Source: Vermamoeba vermiformis
Lineage: Eukaryota; Tubulinea; Echinamoebida
Reading direction: 5' to 3'
Assembly (NCBI GenBank): GCA_045837725.1
Contig: JBEWZL010000069.1
Coordinates: 62,001 to 126,000, forward strand
Length of the DNA stretch: 64,000 nucleotides
The notes below the pieces were generated by a model. It was given only the letters and a program-made list of their open reading frames with translations, did not search any database and had not been told where the DNA came from. The translations under genes were made by a program, and so were the position numbers. This document shows, one piece after another, positions 1 to 17,213 of this stretch (position 1 is the stretch's first letter; the number at the start of each line of letters is the position of its first letter).

Positions 1-267
1 CACCTCCTTCACCAACGCACCACGAGGCTATAACAAGTAACGCAAAACTCACGATCCCCGTGAAAATGCTTGGTGTGAATAATCCAAGCACCATATCGTT
101 GTGGTAAAGATATATTAAATAATAAAGAATAAAGTTTGACGTTTCAACTTTTTTTTTGGCCGAGCAACGTTGTCAAAATTTGGTCGCCGTTAGTTTTGTT
201 CTTTCGTTTTTAGCGGATCCCACAGGAGAACGAAGAAGACCATATATATTATAGCTCCTAATCAGCA

Positions 268-3200
268 ATGCCTCTTTACAATTTCAAGACCATCCAGGTC
301 GTCCCATCGGCCAAAGAGTTTGTGGATATCATTCTTTCCAAAACTCAACGAAAGACCCCTACAGTTATTCACAAGCATTATGCTATTTCTAATATCAGAA
401 AGTTTTATATGCGCAAAGTCAAGTATACACAGCAAACGATCCACGATAAGTTGACTCAGATCATCTCAGATTTCCCCATTCTTGATGTACGTATAGGCAA
501 AATAATATTTATGCTACAATCTATAATGCATGTGTTAATTATGGCGCGATTCGCAGCGCTTGGCGTTAATTTTTTAATTTCAAATCCAAATCAGATTGGG
601 ATTCGATCGCGAATAAAATTTATCAACGATATGATTTCGCTTAAAATATTGCTATTGACATTATCGATATTTTTATCTCATTGATGCGCGTACAGAAGCT
701 AACAATCATGTTAAAACAGGAAATTCATCCCTTCTACTCCGATCTGGCCAACGTTTTGTATGATAAAGATCACTATAAATTGGCTTTGGGTCAATTGAAC
801 ACTGCCAGACACTTGGTCGATACTATTGCTAAGGACTACGTGCGCCTCTTGAAGTTCGGAGATTCGCTTTACAGATGTAAACAGCTCAAGAGAGCAGCTC
901 TGGGCAGGTAAGAAATTTGCATATTTACCATAATATAATTTTTCGCCTTTTTACAGCGTATTATTTATCAACTGACGTTCTGATCGCTTGATCGCGATCG
1001 AATCTTGAATGACTTTTTGTATTGATCAACGTCCTAATTATTTTATTAATATAGAATGGTTAAATTGGTTGCTAAGAATGCTCCCGCTTTTGCTTATCTC
1101 GAACAAGTAAGTGTCACTCAAAACTCGGCTCGATCTTTTCCGGTTTAACACCATCGTTTTTTTTGCAAATAGAATTAATATTATACAAATAGAATATTAA
1201 TGATTAATTTAAATAGGTTCGTCAACATATGGCCCGTTTGCCATCGATTGATCCCAACACTAGAACTCTTTTGCTCTGCGGTTATCCTAACGTCGGAAAA
1301 TCATCTTTTATGAACAAGGTACGCATTATTATAATATAATAAGGACTATTTATAATATTAAAGCGAATGAAGCAAATTTACTCATAATATTATTGCGTAG
1401 GTTACTCGAGCCAATGTCGATGTTCAAGAATATGCTTTCACCACCAAATCACTCTTCGTTGGTCACACTGACTTTAAATATTTGCGCTGGCAGGTAAGAT
1501 TCGATTTTGAATGCGTGCATTCGCTGTGTAACAGCTCGATCCCGTCTGTAGATCTTATCGAACAAATTAGTTTTGCTTAACATTAATATTAGCGTCTCTG
1601 CATAAGTACATGTGGTTGTTTATACGTATACTATTAATAACACTATCATTATAGGTTATTGATACCCCGGGTATTTTGGATCACCCTATCGACGAAAGAA
1701 ACACTATTGAAATGCTTTCTATTACTGCTTTGGCGCACTTGAAGTGCAGTATTATCTATATTATTGATATTTCTGAGCGTTGCGGTTACAGTATTGCCGA
1801 ACAAGTAAGTCTTCAGCGAACTGGAGTGGATGCATCCGTTAACTTACGAGCAAGAATTATATAAAATTAATCGTTATGTTATATAGGTCGCTCTTTTCAA
1901 CAGTATTAAGCCTTTGTTTGCCAACAAGCCTCTTCTCGTTGTTTTGAACAAGACGGATCTTCGTCCTGTTGAGAACTTGAACCCTGAAGAACGTGCCTTA
2001 TTGCAAGCTCTTGCTGAGCATCCTAACACTGAACTCGTTCCTATGAGCAACATGACTGAGGACGGTGTTAGTCACGTTAAGGAACTCGCTTGCGAAAAGT
2101 TACTGAAAATGAGAGCCGAATCCAAGTTGCAAGGCAAAAAGATCAACGAAATTACCAACAGAATTCACGTTTCTATGCCTCAGCCTAGAGATAATGTCGT
2201 AAGTATAGTATTACAAATCATTTTGGACTAATTTCGGATCCACTTTTTGGATGCCGTTACACGAGCTTGAAAATTTATTCATTTATTATTTGATTTCGTT
2301 ATTCCGTTATATATGGTGTATTAATAATATTTACAGCAACGCCCTCCTTATGTTCCTCCTACAGTCGGTACAGTTGAGGAAGGTGAAGTCGTCAGAGAAC
2401 GAAGACAAGAATACGAAGAACAAATGGAACTCTACAGAGAAATGGACCCTGCCTACAAGGGCATTGATTGGAGAAGTAAGTATTCCTTAATACAATAATA
2501 TAACAGTGGTTTGAGGAAAGAGAATTTTTTTTGCGATCCGGATCTTGCTTTTGAAGTCTTAGTTCTGCTTTAATAACTAGTTATTAATGATATATTTCTT
2601 AGAATATTACACTTTGGAGAACGACGAATGGAAGTACGATAAGATTCCTGAGATTATGGACGGTCTCAACATTTCCGATTACATCGATCCGGATCTTATT
2701 GAAAAGCTTGAAGCCTTGGAGCGCGAAGAAGAAGAGCGTACTCGTAAATTGCAAGCCTTGATGGAGAGCCCTGATTGGGATGTAAGTAACCATTTTAAAA
2801 TCAGATCACGCGTTACGAAGAGTTTTTGGATCTGCTTCATTGTGCAATCCACTCGTTTCATATATTTATTAATGGCGTAATATTAATAGGAGGATGATCT
2901 CCCTGAATTGACTGAAGAGGATATGGAGAAGGTTCGCCGCATCCGTACCAAGAAGGCCCTCTTGATCCAACAAAGCGCTTTGGACAAGCCCAACAACGCT
3001 CCTATTATCCCCAAGAAGTATCAAGTAAGCATATATTTACTATTATTAAAGCGAATTTGAGCCTGGATCTGACCTGGAACTTTTTTTTTAGCCCGGTAAC
3101 ACCACTGAATTTGAAAGCCATTTGCGCGATTTGGGAATTGATCCCAGCGCTGCCGTCGAGCGTGCTAGGTAAGCTCAACACCTTCATTATACTATCATAG

Positions 3201-3619
3201 TCATATTCTTATTCTCTCGTTTAGATCTCGCAGCCGAAGTCGCGCTAGACCTGACACCTCGATGAGCAGAGGTCGTGCCAAGTCACGTGAAGAAGTTGAA
3301 AAAGAACGCGCTGTTTCCAGGACACCCAAGCCCGGCGAGGGTTTCAAGAACTTGAAGGTACTTATTCATATAGCGTTAATGTAACTTGTACCCAGCTGCG
3401 TTTTTTGGTGGATCTGATCTGGATCCGGATCTTTTGGGAACACTTTTTAACGGTTTAAATCTATAGGCTAAGAATATGGCCGAGAAGTTGGGTCGTTATG
3501 CTCAACGAGAACGCAATCGTGATGGTCGCAAGGGTGAAGCTGACAGATGGGTGCCTGATCTTAAGCCCAAGCATTTGTTTGCTGGTCACCGTGGTATAGG
3601 CAAGAACGATAGACGTTAA
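268..3619 (+). CDS. NOG1: Nucleolar GTP-binding protein 1 (NOG1/GTPBP4)
   Basis: Thirteen exons (268-486, 720-907, 1055-1106, 1217-1318, 1401-1493, 1655-1804, 1887-2198, 2337-2475, 2603-2781, 2890-3024, 3092-3168, 3225-3357, 3467-3619) join in frame to 643 codons, the usual length of NOG1. The family assembles 60S ribosomal subunits in the nucleolus. Visible motifs are the N-terminal NOG1 helical domain, the P-loop [10 protein letters not shown], the G3 element DTPG and the G4 motif NKTD, followed by a basic, coiled C-terminal tail. The start MPLYNFKTI matches the conserved NOG1 N terminus. Several introns contain GGATCT/GGATCC words. No broken frame was seen. The family assignment is recognition from the protein; exon borders are inferred from GT/AG sites and phase. 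Confidence 0.96.
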
Positions 3620-3878
3620 GAAAGATGAAAATACGAATGTCGTACATAATAATCATCTAATCAATATAATATTTTATTTTGCGAAAGTTTTGTTAGCGAG
3701 AACGTCAAATTTGTTTGTCGGATCTAAAAAAGTACTTCGATTGCAAATAAATGTTCTTCAATTAAGATACGCGCCCTTATATAGAAATTTAACATTATTA
3801 CTTTGCAATTTGCCTAATATAAGATATTTATTACAAGAGTAAAATTCTAGCTACAAATAAAATAAATGATCGTTTTAT
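3620..3878. other. Tail-to-tail intergenic spacer
   Basis: The spacer separates the NOG1 stop codon from the P450 stop codon on the opposite strand. It is AT-rich with polyadenylation-like AATAAA/AATAAT words on both strands. I see no other gene or repeat here. Confidence 0.6.
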
Positions 3879-6265
<2,387 letters not shown>

Positions 6266-6717
6266 CTCCGTTTGATCTGCGTACCACTTGTTGCGATACG
6301 TTAAATGAAAAAGATTTAGTGAAATAGTTCACGCGTTCGTAATAAAAATTAAGAAGGGAACAACTATTTTTACGTCCGTACTAACCTTTTTGCCGTTTCC
6401 GTACAAAAATTTAGTTTGCCTTATTTGGAAGTCGCGCCTCTCCCAAAGAGTGGTACCAAATACCTTCTTGACTTACCTCCAATCTCTCATCAGCGATTTC
6501 GTCGAAATTCCTCCAGTTGGGATCTGTAGCTTGATTCTACCCAAAAAAAGGTAGTGAGGACGGATCCAATAAGACTGGCTTAAAGTCCATGGTGATAGTG
6601 TGGGTGAACGGCTCAAAGATAGTATAGGGCTGCTAAGAGTCGAAGGAAAAGTTGCCGTACAAAGCAAAAAAGAGGTGGATCGGATCTACTATTTTTAATA
6701 GCAAGATTTTTTTACAA
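6266..6717. other. Spacer between P450 start and RED stop
   Basis: This 450-bp stretch has no supported coding exon. It holds the P450 promoter and probably a non-coding 5' exon (see the donor/acceptor pair noted for the P450). The GATC words GGATCC and GGATCGGATCT lie near 6560 and 6675. Confidence 0.4.
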
Positions 6718-9700
6718 TTAAAATCCAAATTCACCGGCTTTAAATCGCTTATTACCGCCTCCATCGCCTTCATCTCCGCCTTCAGCCTTTCGTTTCTTAT
6801 TGTCCCAAATATTTTCAATCTTCTTCATTTGGTTATTAATCTTAGCGGCTTTTTGGCCCTTTTGTTGCTTCGTTTTGCGACCATCGGCCATTTTAACTCC
6901 GAATTGGTACGCAGCTCTATTAATAAAAAAACACATTAGTCTCAATAGACTTATTTGCACATCGGTTATAATATCATAGTAAAGTAACATAATCTGTGCG
7001 GCAAGATCCAAACTTAGATCGGATCCAGATCCAGATCTAGATCTGCTCCCGAAGCATTGATGATATTGAATGTATAGCACATTATACTTACTTAGGAGTA
7101 GCTTCACGCGTTTGTTCGTATTTGAGCCAATCCTCGTCAGTTTCAAAGTCCCATCGCTTCAATTTCTTCTTCGTGTCCATCTTAGTGATATCATCTTCGT
7201 CTTCTTCTTCGCCCTGTGCAAATCCCATGCCTTCAAACGTACTATATATAACATTGATCAGTACGACGAATAAACTTGATAAAATAATAACGACGTGAGT
7301 TGTTGTTGTTACGTACGCAGGATAACATTCCATGTAATCGTCCTCTTCAATCTTTTTCTTGTCTTTTGGTTTTTCTTCGGCTTTAGGTCTATAACCAAAA
7401 AATTAGTTAATAATATCGATCAAAACTGTTATTAGTCTCAACCAAAGCTCATACTAGTACGGCACATGTCACGTGTTGGGGGATTAAGGGGTTTAAATAA
7501 ACGCGTGGCAGTAGTTGAGAATAGATTAATGAGATTTCCCCCAAACCCCTTAATCCCCCAACACGTGACACGTGTCATAGTCAAATTTTCAATAGTAAAA
7601 TATTACTATTATTATATTATAATTTTTTTGGCTGGTTTGTGGTGCAAAATAAAATTTGATTTGTGGTGAGGGCACAAGTTTCGATGACTAAATAAGGCTA
7701 TCCAAGTCAACTTACTTATTAGCAGTAGCTGCGCTAGCTTTAGGCAGGGGAGGCAAAGCATCATATGCAGCGTCAGAACTGAAGTCGTAGTCTGACGCGT
7801 CACCAGGGCCCATGGAAGGCATCATCGGACCCAACATGCCACTCGGCTCTGGCTTTTTCTCGTCTTTGTCGTTCAATGTAATATCATAGTCATCATCCAC
7901 GTCGTCAAAAATACTATATTTGGTAATCGTTAGTACTCGAGATTTCCTTTTATGGAAAAATGTTACTTACCTCGCAGAAACTTTAGGCTTTTGCTGTACA
8001 GGTGCGGGTTTAGCTTCGGGTTTTTCTAAAAATGGAAAGTTTAGTTATTATGATTACCAAATATAGTAATATATTGCTTTTACGGGCTTGTAACGTACCA
8101 ATTTTTTTCACTTTTTTATGACCGTGCTTCAGTACTGTCATAATTTTGCTAACTTTTTCGATAATCTCGGGATTAATCTCGCCAGATACGAGTTCTTCCA
8201 TCGCAGGCAAATCATCTTTGCTGCGCGTCACTATTGTTGGCAGTTCTTGGTGCAGATCCGGATCTAACTCAAAAACTAACGTCGTTCGGCCCTATTATAC
8301 TAATTTAGCACTAAATCCATAAAATACAGCATTGTATAGATATTAGAAGGTAGAGCAAACGTTAAAATGCGTTAAGAAATAAAATTAATAAACATTTTGG
8401 ATCGGATCCAGATGATAGTCTAATGCAAAATATGCGACATATATATAAGATTATATTATATGTTTAGTACATACCTTAACGAATGTGTCTATAGTCTCGG
8501 GATACTTCTTCAAAAACACTTCTCGAAACAGATTTCGGCCGAGCACTGTCTTGATCTCAGTCGGCATTTCCATCGCGCGAATTGTTCCGCCAGTGGTGAT
8601 CAATTGTTTCACGGCAAAGGGCTTGGAATGTTCTTCTTGTTCTTGGCGCGCTTTTTCTTCCGCCTTTTGTCGCTCTTCCTCTTCAAGTTCACTTTTGACC
8701 TAAAAAAAAATACTTAATTAATAAAAGACCAAAGAATAATAACAACTAAAGCAATATCATGTTGGATATAATATTTAAATGCAATTTCGTTGGAAAATTG
8801 GGTTTGTTCAGAAATTAGATCCGGTACGAAAAAAATAATTTCGTTGGTCGGTTAGGTATACTAGTAGACTTATATTATAGTAGTATATACCTTCTCTAAT
8901 AGTGCGTAATCAAGACCTTTGACCAAGTGCGTGTGTTCCAAATCACCTCCCAAGTATTTCGATCGTTCATATTCTTGTCTGCGTAACTCCTCTGGATCCA
9001 CTTGACTATCGAATACAACGAATTAAAATCCTCACTAATAATTAACATATCATTATTTTTATTACTTTAAAAGGGATTGGTTATTGTAAGCCCAATTTGA
9101 AATCAATTTTTTTTCTTCGAATAAGTTTGATAAAATTTGTACTGGATTTGAATGCTATTAGAATTGCGTATATAACTTACTCTTCACTAGGAGGAGGCAT
9201 ATTATGTAGTCCTACTGTCATTGTTGTTTCTTCTTCGTCCGCTGCATCACCTCCGTTCGCTCGTCGTTCCGCTGCTCGATCTCGATAACCTTCAGGTAAC
9301 ATTGCTTGCTTTTTCTTCATTCTAAAAGCAAATCATATTTTAATAAAACATACCAAATAAGGAAATTGTAAATAGAACTCTATTTTGAAATGGAATTGTC
9401 GTGGATCTGAACCAATTTCAAACGAAGAAGCAATTTCCTTAACAATATGGGTATATATTATAGTACTATATGGTATGCACGTACTTTTCTGCTTTTTTCT
9501 GCTGTTTGATCTTCCTGAATTCGGCGATTTGATCTGGAGTGACTTTCGCTTTGGCGCGAGTTGGATCCAAGTGCGCAAATTTGGACTAATAGGACAATAT
9601 TAGATATTAACCATTATATATGTACGGAGAATAGTTATGTTGAAGAAAGCAAAGGTAATAGAACGAGCATAGATCGGATCGCATCTTTGAACCCGATCGA

Positions 9701-10139
9701 GTGTGATCCTTGGGTGTTATAAGTATATAATAAATATCGTATTAGTTTAGTAAATAATTCTTACGCCTTCTTCTGTGTCTGGTCTACGAGGAGTCATCAA
9801 GAATTTTCTGAAATCTGAGTTTGAAAGTGCATTGCCACCGCCCAAGCTGAAAAAATTAAAATTATAATTAATACGTGTTATATAATATTAAAAAATGCGT
9901 ATAATTAATATTGATGCAATTAGAAAATAATTCTGAATTTTTGTAATAATTATTGAATTAATGCGTAATTCCTTTATTCCAATTGCAGCATTATTCTTGT
10001 AAAATAACACTAATAATTACTTGGATATGGCGTCCATGGCAGCGTTAGTCGGAGCGACCGGATTTGAAAACGAATCTGCATAGAAAAATCAATCAGCGTC
10101 CATTCGATATTTGCAATTAATTGATATACCTCCGGACAT
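6718..10139 (-). CDS. IK: RED/IK spliceosomal protein
   Basis: Thirteen minus-strand exons give about 535 residues, close to animal RED (557). RED (with SMU1) acts in the spliceosomal B complex. Conserved blocks appear in the family's order: FRKFLMTPRRP near the N terminus, GYRDRAAERR, the hallmark SKYLGGDLEHTHLVKGLDYA, and the C-terminal KRWDFETDEDWLKYE plus YQFGVKMADGRKTK. The start exon is only ten coding bases (ATG TCC GGA G) before a GTATAT donor; the next exon continues in phase. An acidic DDD/DEED section precedes the C-terminal block. One of its introns carries the long inverted repeat at 7463-7574. Function is inferred from the family; exon borders are from splice consensus. Confidence 0.93.
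7463..7574. repeat. 32-bp inverted repeat (hairpin) in RED intron
   Basis: The left arm at 7463-7494 and right arm at 7543-7574 are complementary over 32 bp with one mismatch, separated by about 48 bp. The arms contain the run GGGGGATTAAGGGG and its complement. The outer ends carry CACGTG and the right arm runs into an exact TGACACGTGTCA (7566-7577). It lies wholly inside an intron of RED. It could be a small MITE-like insertion or a strong RNA hairpin in the intron. I could not identify target-site duplications. Confidence 0.8.
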
Positions 10140-10804
10140 AATGTAGTGTTATTATTATACAATAGAGCAATAATTCTGCCGCAAAATTTTGTACGTTTTT
10201 AGGGAGGCAGAAAAAACTGCCGTGACGCACTTCAAAAAAAGATTTTGTGCCTTCAATATCTATGAAGAGCATAATATTCCTATTTCGGCGAGCACACTTT
10301 AATAAATTTATCGCCGAACAGCAACCACACATCAACGAATAAACTTAACCGGTGATAGAACAGCTTATATAGTATATAATAGTCAGCGAATTAATCGTCA
10401 GCGTGGTCGTACTGTAAGGTAAGATCCCCGGCACTTTACCATCTGATAAAATTTTTGTTCAACTATGAATTATATGATTCTGTCTATTATATTTCGCATA
10501 TATATATATTATACCAATTATTGGTGCATAACAGAGCTTGAATTACACCAAAATTGAATTTTTTCGGTTTATTCGATCTGGCTCGGAAATTATCGTTTTT
10601 CCAAAATAGCTTCGCAGCAATACTTCATAATTTAATATAATACAAGGAAAATTATCTAAAGTATGATTTGCAGAAATTTTGTACATTCGATACTGCTGTG
10701 CCCCCATCCGCGAACTCTCTCTCAAGCAACAACAGAACAATCAAAATTGGCCTGGGAGTGGTTCTAGTTATCAAGTATGTAATGCTTTAGCACTATAGAT
10801 AAGA
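10140..10804. other. Spacer upstream of RED and of the USP-transposase gene
   Basis: No supported gene. It contains the RED promoter on one side and the promoter of the plus-strand gene at 10805 on the other. There is an AT-dinucleotide tract near 10498-10512. TTAA sites occur, which matters because piggyBac elements insert at TTAA, but I see no terminal repeat beside them that pairs with the right flank. Confidence 0.4.
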
Positions 10805-13755
10805 ATGCAACTGATTCTCAACAGTATAGGAATGGCTGCGATTGTGAATGAAGGTGCGACGTGTTACATCAGCGCATCTCTTCAGTTATTGTACAGTTTA
10901 GCACCGTTGCGCGAGCAAATCTTAATATGCAATCCTAAAACACCTCTTGGACTTGAATTGAAGAAGATATTTGTGCAAATGTCACAATTAAAAACCGTTC
11001 AAATTGGGCAACTCGCAACGTTAATGAACATCAGCAAGTCAGACTGTCGACATAAACAAGAAGATGCCCAGGAATTCATCATTAGTGTTGTTCATAAATT
11101 GGATAAAGACAAAGAGATGAAAAGAATTTTCTCGTCGGTGTTTGCAGGTTCGACTGTTACCACCATATCTGAGCGAAACATTGAACCATTTTTGGGTAAG
11201 TGCATTGATAGTTTAACGCAACTCTGACAGCAAAGTTGCAGATTTGTCCGTTCCAATTCCAAAACACCCAGCTCCAACTCTGATTGAATGCATTCAGTTA
11301 TTGTTCGACAACAATACAAAGTTTCATTCAATGCCGCAAGTACTGCTGTTGCATATAAAGCGATTTTCGGCCACTAAAAAGCTTACTTCTCGAGTTGAAT
11401 TTCGAGCAAAGTTGACAATACCAGCAACATTAAATGACAACAATTGCGCAGAGGCATTCAAGTTGCAGTCGTACATTGTCCATCAAGGTTCCAAAAACAA
11501 AGGTCACTATTGGACAAATAGTCTTTGTAATGGACAATGGATGGAATTGAATGACACAAAAATAACTAAAGTAAGGTATATCATTTTGTAGGCAACTTTC
11601 TGACATCAATAGATTAGTGGAGCTGCCAATCAAAAGTACTTTGAAGGCGAGTCTGTCGGATACCTAGTTGCATATGTTCAAGAGAGAGCTCAATCACCAA
11701 TGAAAGCTAAGAGAGCTGCTACCAAGAAAATTGATGATGATTATATGGACTGGGATACAGCATCAAGCTCTGATATGCCAGCAATTCACTCTATTGATAG
11801 TGACTCTTACGAAGCAAGTGAAAGTGTTGACTCTGACTACTGGTTTGAAGATTATGAGTGTGAGGAAGTATCGGATGAACAGCCGAAAGTAAACAAATTT
11901 GCTGATGGTAAGTAAAAAGGAATGCATTGATATTAATCTAATGGATTCCCAGTGAAAAAGCAAGCTGAAGTTGAGGGCTGGAAGATTGACGGCAAAAAGT
12001 TCAAATCCAAGAAAGATTACATCCCTCCTCCTGCTCCTGGCCCAAAGCGTGCAGTAATACTTCAGATAATCAACCAAATTCGGCAGCTACACAATCAATC
12101 CCAATTACAATCAGTTCTTAATGTCAGTCCCCTTGATTGTTACTTGTTGCTAATGGAGGAAGTTATTAACCACATTGTTTCCGAAACCAACAAGCAAAAT
12201 GACAAATTTAAGCTCACTTATAGTGATATTAGTGCGTACATCGGAGTAAGGATAGCCCAGCAATTATCTCCAAGTCATGCTATTGATGATGCTTGGGCAA
12301 CATTCAAGTATTCAAGAGGAATGTGGGGTAATCGTTGGATTGCCAAAACAATGCTCAAAGATGAATACAAGTTCATACACAGCAACAAGTCGTAAGTGAT
12401 TGTGCTGCATTTATCAATACTAATTCATTCAGTTTTGATCTTTATCATGTGTGGCGGCTCTTAAATGAGAAATATTCCTCAATTTGGACCCCTTATGGAA
12501 ACTTGGCACTTGATGATAAGGCAAATGCATGGAAAGGGCGTTCAATTTATCGAATTTACCGTCAACGGAAACCATTCCCATGGGCAATGTTAGAATACAT
12601 CACAATTGATGAAGCAGGCTGGATTGTAGCATTCATTCCACGTTATGGAGATTTTGCTAGTGTTACAAAGCAGTATCAACAGTGGAAAGAACGATATGAC
12701 AATTGGTTGCAAAACAAAGGAGATAAACCACCAGCATTCAAACGCTTGTTCCCAAGTGCCAGCAAGACAAACTTCAATTTACACATGGCTATCAATTTCT
12801 TGTTGTCAAGACTTCCTGACACTGATGGCAATTTGGCACCCTTTATAGTGTCTCCATGGACAGTTGATGACTGGAGTGCAATATTCTCTCGCGATATTTC
12901 CAACTATCAAATATATTGTGACAGAGAGTTCAGTTCTTATTGGCATCACTTTCGTCAATTCAAAGGTCTTGGATATACCTTGGGCATTGCTTCTGGACAC
13001 CACACTCATCTATTCCGCGACAACTTAGCCGTTGGTTTGAAAATTGGAGACTGGCATTCATTAACGGATAATTCAGAAGTCATTTTGACATATTCTGATC
13101 CTCAAGGTTCAGTTTGGGTTAGTAACAGGCATTCTGGAGAAGCTGTAGCATGCAGCAAGAAGCAAGGCAACAAGCAAGTCAAAAAGCAAAAAGTCGCTTC
13201 TGTCCCTACATTAATAGCACAGTACAGAAAGCATTTTTCAGCAGTTGACTCTCATAACTCCAAAGCCAAAAAATTCTTTTGGCCACATCGCATTCGCAAG
13301 GTAAAGACAGCATTTTATCTAAAATGGTGTAACATAACGTTTTAGGTTACTGATCGCTATGTGCTGGGAGACTGGGAGAGATCTGCTCAGGTTCAGGCGG
13401 AGCTATTGTACCAGGCTCTAACAGGCAAGGACATATCATCAAAGGAATTTCTGTCCACCTTGTCTCGCAGTTTGACAGAGAACTTTGTAACAAAGAGAGA
13501 GAGATCAACTTCTGTTGAAGCATTGGACTTAGCAAGGTCAAGTGCCAAACACAATCCTTATGCACACAGTTGCACGTATACTTTTGGATCACGGAAACGT
13601 TGCTTCCACTGCCAGAGTGAACAAGTTGATTCTTCTACAATGTAAGCTTACTTATTATTTCATTAATAACAGTCAACCTTAGGTATAAATGCCAACAGTG
13701 TAAAGTGCACCTCCACAAAAAGTGCTGGAAGAAATTTAAAGGAGTGAATTTATAA
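10805..13755 (+). CDS. USP deubiquitinase - piggyBac transposase fusion
   Basis: Seven exons (10805-11195, 11242-11570, 11613-11907, 11953-12391, 12433-13300, 13346-13641, 13683-13755) join without a break to 896 residues. Residues 1-265 are a compact C19 ubiquitin-specific protease: the Cys box NEGATCYISASLQ gives Asn15 and Cys20, HIKRF follows, and the His box gives GHYW (His219) and WMELND (Asp235), so the triad looks intact. The zinc-ribbon cysteines of many USPs are not seen. An acidic Ser/Asp linker follows (about 265-340). The rest resembles piggyBac/DDE_Tnp_1_7: DDKANAWKGRS (Asp513), YCDREF (Asp648), VWVSNRH, a VDSHNSKAKKFFW block, and a C-terminal Cys/His domain (CFHC...CQQC...HLHKKC) like the piggyBac cysteine-rich domain. 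Residues 1-265 and the rest share continuous exons, so the fusion is in the gene itself. Confidence 0.85.
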
Positions 13756-13793
13756 TTAAAATAGTAGTAATCTAGTTGTTAGTCAGGCAAGTG

Positions 13794-13913
13794 GTGACGT
13801 GTTCCACGTTGTGGTGTGACATGAGCACGAAAGTGACTGCTGTGGTTAGACGTAAGACTCTCCACATGTATGTGTGGGTATGAGTCAGAATGAGCCTTCC
13901 ACAGTAGAATTGC
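13794..13913 (+). repeat. 120-bp direct repeat, copy 1
   Basis: This copy matches copy 2 at 13938-14057 at 116 of 120 positions. The four differences sit in two 5-bp words 58 bp apart: TGTGG (13841-13845) and CCACA (13899-13903), which are exact reverse complements. It also contains internal CCAC/GTGG and CCACA/TGTGG mini-palindromes. Repeated subterminal motifs like this are common transposase-binding sites, but that role is inference here. Confidence 0.9.
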
Positions 13914-13937
13914 CACTGGTCTATTGGACTCTCCTAA

Positions 13938-14057
13938 GTGACGTGTTCCACGTTGTGGTGTGACATGAGCACGAAAGTGACTGCTGCAGTTAGACGTAAG
14001 ACTCTCCACATGTATGTGTGGGTATGAGTCAGAATGAGCCTTCTGCAGTAGAATTGC
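13938..14057 (+). repeat. 120-bp direct repeat, copy 2
   Basis: Second copy of the repeat. Its two variant words are TGCAG (13985-13989) and CTGCA (14043-14047). These differ from copy 1 at four bases yet are again exact reverse complements of each other, so pairing is kept. The spacer between the two copies is 24 bp. Confidence 0.9.
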
Positions 14058-14138
14058 TTAGATAAGAGTTCAAAAAACCCATTTTTCAGTGATGGGTATC
14101 GTATACCCTTGCAGTTGGTTAAGGAATATTTACATATC

Positions 14139-16964
<2,826 letters not shown>

Positions 16965-17213
16965 ACCTTGCATCTTTATGTGCCAGACATTGACGAAAAT
17001 AATTGTTTTATGCTAAGTAACCCGGTTATTTCTTCAATCGAATTCGTAGAATAAAATATGCTCCTTAATTGTCCTAGCTGAGCGTTTCAAAATGAAAACC
17101 TTCGTGCAAAAAAAAAAGATTTGGGAAGAAGTAATTATAAGTTCATTTTTTGTACTGGCATGAAATCAGATCAACAAAATCGAGATCTGATTTCAGCATC
17201 GTATTACACTACA
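16965..17213. other. Tail-to-tail spacer
   Basis: This is the gap between two convergent stop codons. An AATAAA-type signal near 17052 follows the kinase. I see nothing else. Confidence 0.4.

Larger units (their letters stand above)
13756..14138. other. 3' flank of the fusion gene with two long direct repeats
   Basis: This stretch has no supported gene. It is dominated by two 120-bp direct repeats (listed separately), then an imperfect palindrome at 14094-14108 (GGGTAT-CGT-ATACCC) and a TTAA at 14119-14122 just before the next gene's ATG. It may be the subterminal region of the piggyBac-type element, but no matching inverted end was found on the left side. Confidence 0.5.

Noticed and set aside
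13794-14057. CRISPR-like array
   Set aside because: Only two copies of a long 120-bp unit with a 24-bp spacer in an intron-rich eukaryote.
14094-14122. Right end of the piggyBac-type element at TTAA 14119
   Set aside because: The adjacent sequence has no inverted partner next to any TTAA in 10140-10804, so element borders are left open.
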